From Candidatus Leptovillus gracilis (GTDB lineage: Bacteria > Chloroflexota > Anaerolineae > Promineifilales > Promineifilaceae): a stretch of 64,000 bases of DNA. The notes beneath the pieces are model-generated. The model worked only from the letters and a program-made list of their open reading frames with translations. It was not told the origin of the DNA and did not search any database. The translations under genes were made by a program, and so were the position numbers. The DNA is taken from contig JADJXA010000007.1 in assembly GCA_016716065.1 (NCBI GenBank), positions 186,001-250,000 of the forward strand. Direction: 5' to 3'. The stretch's first letter is position 1. Each line of letters starts with the position of its first letter. This document shows, one piece after another, positions 59,533-64,000 of this stretch.

Positions 59533-60686
59533 CTCGATTGTAATACCTGACGGTAGAGGACGGCCGTTTGTCGGCCGGCTTGCTCCCACGAAAATTGGGC
59601 GGCGTGGACCATTCCCTGCTGCCGCATTCTAGCCGACAATGCCGGATCATCCAGTACGGTTGCCATACGATCCGCCAGTGCCGCCGCGTGATGGGGGTCA
59701 AACAACAGCCCGGCTGGCCCCACCGCCTCTGGAATCGAAGACGAGTTAGAAGCCACCACCGGCGTGCCGCAAGCCATCGCCTCCACCACCGGCATGCCAA
59801 ACCCCTCGTAAACCGACGGAAAAACAAACAGATCGGCGGCGTTGTACCACAAGGGCAGCTCTTCATCCGGCACGTAGCCGGGGAAATGGACCCGTTCGGC
59901 CAGCCCTAACGCCTGCACCCGGCGGAAAATCTCGTCAAACAGCCACCCCTTGCCCCCGGCCAATACCAGGTGCAGGTTATGGTCTGGCAGTTGGGCAAAG
60001 GCGTCCAGCAGGGTGGGGATGTTTTTGCGCGGCTGGAGCGTGCCCACGTGCAGCGCAAATCGTGCCGGCAGTTGCTTGCGCCGACGAAACGCGGCCACTT
60101 CCTCCGGCGGCAGCGGCCGGTACAGCCCATCCACCCCCGGATAAATGACGGCGATATGGTCCAGGGGCACGCCAAAAAACCGGTGTACATCCTGGCGGCT
60201 GGCTTCCGAAATGGTGATGACGCGCCGCGCCTGACGGCAGGAACGGCCGGTCTGGCTGGACAGGTAAAGGCGCTGTAAGGTGGGAAACTGCTGCGGGAAG
60301 TGCAAGAAGCTCAGATCATACACAGTAACGATGGTTGGGCAGGGGGAAAAAAGCGGGGTGACAAAGGCCATGCTGTGCAGCGCGTCCAATTTGCGCCGCC
60401 ACGCCTGCCAGGGCCAGGCCAACTGCTCCCACAGAATGCGGGCGCTGCGCTGTTCGGTCGGCCAACGGCTGCCGACAAAAGTCAGGCCGGGCACATCGGC
60501 CAGGTCGTCGGCGAAGCGGGTGAAGACGATGGGCTGGGGATTGTCGCCGCCGGTGGGCAAATGGCGCAGCACCTGGGCGATGTATTGGTGGATTCCCGCC
60601 CGACGGTAGCCAGCTTCGCCGGAGAGCAGATGGGCGTTGATGCCAACGACCGCTGCCCGTGTTGTTGTGCCTGATGTTGAAAGCAT
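59529..60686 (-). CDS. Glycosyltransferase family 4 (exopolysaccharide)
   Basis: 385 residues. GT-B fold with GEAGYRRAGIHQYIAQVLRHL near the N terminus, FALHVGTLQPRKNIPTLLDAF and the EX7E region FPSVYEGFGMPVVEAMACGTPVVASNSS (key EGFGMPVVEAMACGTPV). Mannosyltransferase-like. Overlaps the sugar phosphotransferase start by 4 bp, so the two act in one polysaccharide pathway. The -10 box at 60695-60700 is so close to the ATG that the leader is only a few bases. Confidence 0.9.
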   Translation of the reverse strand: MLSTSGTTTRAAVVGINAHLLSGEAGYRRAGIHQYIAQVLRHLPTGGDNPQPIVFTRFADDLADVPGLTFVGSRWPTEQRSARILWEQLAWPWQAWRRKLDALHSMAFVTPLFSPCPTIVTVYDLSFLHFPQQFPTLQRLYLSSQTGRSCRQARRVITISEASRQDVHRFFGVPLDHIAVIYPGVDGLYRPLPPEEVAAFRRRKQLPARFALHVGTLQPRKNIPTLLDAFAQLPDHNLHLVLAGGKGWLFDEIFRRVQALGLAERVHFPGYVPDEELPLWYNAADLFVFPSVYEGFGMPVVEAMACGTPVVASNSSSIPEAVGPAGLLFDPHHAAALADRMATVLDDPALSARMRQQGMVHAAQFSWEQAGRQTAVLYRQVLQSR

Positions 60687-60694
60687 AGGGGGCG

Positions 60695-60700
60695 ATTATA
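60695..60700 (-). promoter_or_regulatory. -10 element of the glycosyltransferase gene
   Basis: TATAAT on the minus strand, ending 8 bp before the ATG at 60686, so the transcript would have almost no leader. -35 not evident. Confidence 0.45.
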
Positions 60701-60722
60701 ACCAAACGGCCGCCTGGGGAAA

Positions 60723-60753
60723 GGTGCGACGCACTACCGCAGTGCGTCGCACC
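60723..60753 (-). terminator. Terminator of gcvP
   Basis: 13-bp perfect arms (GGTGCGACGCACT and complement) over a 5-nt loop, then TTT on the minus strand, 9 bp after the gcvP stop. Confidence 0.7.
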
Positions 60754-60761
60754 CGAAAGGT

Positions 60762-63671
60762 TTAGGCGTAGGCTTCCACCGGGATGCAGGCGCATACCAG
60801 GTTGCGGTCGCCGTAGACATTGTCTATGCGGGCGACGTAGGGCCAGAACTTGTGCTCTTTTACCCAGGGTAGGGGGAAGGCGGCTTTTTCGCGGGAATAC
60901 GGCCGTTCCCACACTTCGCCCATCACATCTTCGGCCGTATGGGGGGCGTTGGCTAACGCGCTGTCTTCGTGGCTGACCAATCCGTTCTCGATTTCGCGGA
61001 TTTCCTGCCGAATCTGGATCATGGCTTCGCAGAAACGGTCCAGCTCCGGCAGCGATTCGCTTTCCGTCGGCTCAATCATCAGCGTGCCGGGCACGGGGAA
61101 GGAGAGTGTGGGGGCGTGGAAGCCGTAATCCATCAGCCGTTTGGCCACGTCTTCGGCGCTGGCGAACTCTTTTAACGGCCGTAAATCAATGATGCACTCG
61201 TGGGCGACACGGCCGTTCTTGCCTTTGTACAACACCGGGTAATGCGGGTCCAGCCGCTGCGCCACGTAATTCGCGTTCAGAATCGCCACCTGCGTCGCCT
61301 GTTTCAGGCCGGCCGTGCCCATCATGGCGATGTAAGCATAGGAGATAGGCAGCACGCTGGCGCTGCCCCACGGCGCCGACGACACCGGCCCCACGCTTTG
61401 CGCCCCACCCACCCCGGCAATCACCGGGCTGTTGGGCAGGAACGGCGCCAGGTGTGCGGCCACGCCAATTGGCCCCACCCCAGGGCCGCCGCCGCCATGG
61501 GGGATGGCAAACGTTTTGTGCAGGTTCAGGTGACACACGTCGGCGCCGATGTGTCCAGGGCTGGTCAGGCCCACCTGGGCGTTCATATTGGCTCCGTCCA
61601 TGTACACCTGCCCGCCGTTTTCATGAATGATCTGGCAAATTTCTTCGATAGCTTCCTCAAAAACGCCATGCGTTGATGGGTACGTCACCATGATGGCGGC
61701 CAGGTCGTCGCGGTGTTCCTCCGCTTTGGCGCGCAAATCGGCCACGTCTATGTTGCCGTTGTCGTCGCAGGCGACCACAACCACTTCCATGCCGGCCATC
61801 GTGGCGCTGGCGGGATTGGTCCCATGGGCGGAGCTGGGGATGAGGCAGATGTGGCGGTGACCTTCGCCGCGCGCGTGGTGGTAGGCACGGATGGTGAGCA
61901 TACCGGTGTATTCGCCGGACGCGCCGGAGTTGGGCTGCAAGGAAATGGCGCTAAAGCCGGTGATTTCCGCCAGCCAGCCTTCCAGTTTTTGGAATAATTC
62001 GCGGTAGCCAGCCGCCTGTTCCACCGGTACAAAGGGGTGCAGCGCGCCGAACTTGGGCCACATGATGGGCAGCATTTCGGCGGTGGCGTTGAGCTTCATG
62101 GTGCAAGACCCCAGGGGGATCATGGAATGGGTCAGCGATAGGTCGCGGTTTTGCAGGCGGGTGATGTAGCGCATCATCTCCGTTTCGGAATGATAGCTGT
62201 TGAAGACGGGGTGGGCGAGGTAAGATGTGGTACGCTCGAACGGCCGTTCATAGCTTAATTCTACCGCGTCGGCCAGTGCGGCCACGTCAATCTCGCCCGC
62301 TTCTGCGCCAAAAATGGCGAACAAAGCGTGTAAATCTTTTACCAGCGTGATTTCATCCAGCGAGACGCCGATGCTGCCATCGGCGTTGTAGCGCAGGTTC
62401 ACCTGCTGCGCCAGGGCTGCCTGGCGGATTTGCGCCTGGCTGTGCGGCCCGCCGCTGACGGTAAGGGTGTCGAAGGTGGGCGTCTGGTTGAGGCTGTAGC
62501 CGAGTTGGCTGAGGCCGCGGGCGAGAACGGCCGTTAACAGCCTTACTCGCTGGGCAATCCGCTTCAAACCCTCCGGTCCATGATAGACGGCATACATGGA
62601 AGCCATAATCGCCAGCAAAACCTGCGCCGTGCAGATATTGCTGGTCGCTTTCTCGCGGCGGATGTGTTGTTCGCGGGTCTGCATTGCCAGACGCATGGCC
62701 AGACGGCCGTGCGCATCCACCGACACGCCGATCAACCGGCCGGGCATCTGCCGTTTGTAATCGTCGCGGGTGGACATGAAGGCAGCGTGGGGGCCGCCAT
62801 AGCCCATGGGCACGCCAAAGCGCTGGCTGTTGCCCACCACCACATCCGCGCCAAATTCGGCCGGCGGCCGCAGCAAGGTCAGGGCCAGCAAGTCGGTCGC
62901 CACCACCGCCAGGGCGTCGGCGGCGTGGGCGCGCTGGATGAACCCTTCGTAATCGTAAATGTCGCCGTTGCTGGTCGGATACTGCACCAGCACACCAAAC
63001 GTGGGCTGGCTGAAGTCATAGGTCTCGTGGCTGCCCACGACGACTTCGATGCCCAGCGGCACGGCGCGGGCCTGCACCACGCCAATGGTTTGTGGGTGGC
63101 ACAGTTCCGACACAAAAAAGATGTTGGCGTTGGATCTGCGCGGCCGTTGGCGCAGGCACAATGTCATGGCTTCGGCGGCGGCTGTGCCCTCGTCTAGCAG
63201 CGAGGCGTTGGCGATCTCCATGCCGGTCAGGTCGGTGACCATCGTCTGGAAATTCAGCAGGGCTTCCAGGCGGCCCTGGGCGATTTCTGCCTGGTAGGGT
63301 GTGTATTGGGTGTACCAGCCGGGGTTCTCGAAGATGTTGCGTAGTACGACCGGCGGCGTGGTGCAGTCGTAGTAGCCCATGCCGATAAAGGAGCGGTACA
63401 GTTCGTTTTTGGCGGCCATCGCCCGCAGTTCGGCCAGGATTTCCGACTCGCTGCGCGGCGTTTCCAGACTCAGGTCGCTCTCCAGCATGATGGCGGCGGG
63501 CACGGTTTCGGCGATGAGTTGGTCCAGGGACCGCAGGCCGAGTTGTTGCAGCATGTGGACAACGGCTTCTGGCCGCGGACCGATGTGCCGATCTACGAAG
63601 TGGTCGGTGGGGTGGAGTAAAGCGCGGTTAGAGGTTGCCGCGGTGCGGTGGGAAAGAGGGGGGGAAATCAT
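60762..63671 (-). CDS. gcvP: Glycine dehydrogenase (P protein of the glycine cleavage system)
   Basis: 969 residues, full length for the single-chain P protein. N-terminal DHFVDRHIGPRPEAVVHML, then IGMGYYDCTTPPVVLRNIFENPGWYTQYTPYQAEIAQGRLEALLN (key MGYYDCTTPPVVLRNI and TPYQAEIAQGRLE), and the PLP lysine in NLHKTFAIPHGGGGPG. It decarboxylates glycine and passes the aminomethyl group to the lipoyl arm of GcvH, whose gene is upstream on the same strand. Confidence 0.96.
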   Translation of the reverse strand: MISPPLSHRTAATSNRALLHPTDHFVDRHIGPRPEAVVHMLQQLGLRSLDQLIAETVPAAIMLESDLSLETPRSESEILAELRAMAAKNELYRSFIGMGYYDCTTPPVVLRNIFENPGWYTQYTPYQAEIAQGRLEALLNFQTMVTDLTGMEIANASLLDEGTAAAEAMTLCLRQRPRRSNANIFFVSELCHPQTIGVVQARAVPLGIEVVVGSHETYDFSQPTFGVLVQYPTSNGDIYDYEGFIQRAHAADALAVVATDLLALTLLRPPAEFGADVVVGNSQRFGVPMGYGGPHAAFMSTRDDYKRQMPGRLIGVSVDAHGRLAMRLAMQTREQHIRREKATSNICTAQVLLAIMASMYAVYHGPEGLKRIAQRVRLLTAVLARGLSQLGYSLNQTPTFDTLTVSGGPHSQAQIRQAALAQQVNLRYNADGSIGVSLDEITLVKDLHALFAIFGAEAGEIDVAALADAVELSYERPFERTTSYLAHPVFNSYHSETEMMRYITRLQNRDLSLTHSMIPLGSCTMKLNATAEMLPIMWPKFGALHPFVPVEQAAGYRELFQKLEGWLAEITGFSAISLQPNSGASGEYTGMLTIRAYHHARGEGHRHICLIPSSAHGTNPASATMAGMEVVVVACDDNGNIDVADLRAKAEEHRDDLAAIMVTYPSTHGVFEEAIEEICQIIHENGGQVYMDGANMNAQVGLTSPGHIGADVCHLNLHKTFAIPHGGGGPGVGPIGVAAHLAPFLPNSPVIAGVGGAQSVGPVSSAPWGSASVLPISYAYIAMMGTAGLKQATQVAILNANYVAQRLDPHYPVLYKGKNGRVAHECIIDLRPLKEFASAEDVAKRLMDYGFHAPTLSFPVPGTLMIEPTESESLPELDRFCEAMIQIRQEIREIENGLVSHEDSALANAPHTAEDVMGEVWERPYSREKAAFPLPWVKEHKFWPYVARIDNVYGDRNLVCACIPVEAYA

Positions 63672-63687
63672 GTTACCTCCAGAGGGG

Positions 63688-63748
63688 CAGTATTCAGTAT
63701 TCAGTATTCAGTGTTCAGTATTCAGTGTTCAGTGTTCAGTATTCAGTA
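63688..63748. repeat. Longest heptanucleotide array, between gcvP and gcvH
   Basis: Nine cagtatt/cagtgtt units in perfect 7-bp register, followed by complementary actgaata, so the end can fold back. Both unit variants alternate. Confidence 0.9.
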
Positions 63749-63789
63749 CGAGACACTGAATACTGGATACGGTTTACGGAATACGGCCG

Positions 63790-64000
63790 TTACTCCCGAT
63801 TGTCTAAATACTCTTGGTACGCGGCGGCGTCCATCAGACCTTCCAGTTCAGACGGGTCGCTGAGGCTGATTTTGACCAACCAGGCGTCGTAGGCGTTTTG
63901 GTTGATGCCTTCGGGGGCGTCTACCAGGGCGTCGTTGACGGCCGTTACCTCGCCCGCTACTGGCATAAACAAATCGGCCGCCGCTTTCACCGATTCCACC
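63790..64000 (-). CDS. gcvH: Glycine cleavage system H protein (C-terminal part)
   Basis: Only the last 70 or so residues are in the window; the gene continues beyond base 64000. The visible chain has the lipoyl-lysine motif VESVKAAADLFMPVAGEV and the family C terminus DAWLVKISLSDPSELEGLMDAAAYQEYL (key WLVKISLSDPSELEGLMDA). It shuttles the aminomethyl group between GcvP and GcvT. Same strand as gcvP, one operon with a repeat array in between. Confidence 0.93.
   Translation of the reverse strand, partial: VESVKAAADLFMPVAGEVTAVNDALVDAPEGINQNAYDAWLVKISLSDPSELEGLMDAAAYQEYLDNRE

Noticed and set aside
63688..63748. CRISPR-like array
   Set aside because: The repeats are 7 bp without unique spacers and no cas gene is near; this is a heptamer tandem repeat.
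1..64000. tRNA, rRNA, prophage or transposase genes
   Set aside because: I saw no cloverleaf, rRNA motif, integrase or transposase; only the FMN riboswitch is a clear structured RNA.

Overview
The window is a GC-rich (roughly 58-60 % by eye), gene-dense bacterial chromosome segment with about 50 protein genes, one riboswitch and no rRNA, tRNA or CRISPR array that I could see. The gene content suggests a Chloroflexota bacterium of the Anaerolineae/Ardenticatenia type. Pointers are an FMN-riboswitch-controlled RibXY-type ABC importer, a stand-alone GyrA C-terminal domain protein, a DUF6159 membrane protein, an MmyB-type regulator, ABC exporters with adaptor lipoproteins but no outer-membrane factor, and a propionyl/acetyl-CoA carboxylase cluster. 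The lineage is an inference; no marker gene fixes it.

Layout: 1-2114 SpoIIE-like phosphatase (partial) and an ABC-2 exporter; 2380-8630 FtsX-type permease, LolD-type ATPase and two HlyD-type adaptors; 8743-9445 a DUF1269 protein convergent with a 42-residue membrane peptide across a 42-bp perfect palindrome; 9620-12612 promoter, FMN riboswitch and a three-gene importer; 12623-16204 DUF4349 lipoprotein, metallophosphoesterase, HerA-like ATPase; 16214-18969 nth, histidine kinase and a small protein in one operon; 19047-20831 an orphan N6-adenine methyltransferase; 20986-27439 a sigma factor, zf-HC2 anti-sigma-like protein, TPR-CHAT protease and S8 protease; 27567-29383 LysM protein and a secreted triple-repeat protein; 29688-36861 M20 hydrolase, GyrA-CTD, CYTH protein and the acyl-CoA carboxylase trio; 36944-40109 galT (frameshifted), DUF6159, MmyB regulator; 40248-45723 MFS transporter, two TVP38 paralogues, a phospholipase D-like synthase and a glycosyltransferase; 45704-50842 pgeF (frameshifted), a toxin-antitoxin pair, ftsK, ubiE; 50881-53020 a likely selenoprotein, a P-loop kinase, an SDR; 53138-57953 a second ATPase-permease-adaptor exporter; 58108-60686 exopolysaccharide genes; 60762-64000 gcvP and the end of gcvH.

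Three things stand out. First, the DsbA-like lipoprotein at 50881-51675 has an in-frame TGA exactly where the first catalytic cysteine should be (TGA-G-S-C), followed at 17 nt by a 7-bp hairpin that fits the bacterial SECIS pattern, so it is probably a selenoprotein. Second, the octamer palindrome ACGGCCGT is hugely over-represented (more than 20 copies in the first 10 kb by eye), like the HIP1 palindrome of cyanobacteria. Third, many intergenic gaps carry tandem 7-bp repeats, like cyanobacterial STRR elements. Two apparent frameshifts (galT, pgeF) warn that the assembly may contain indel errors.
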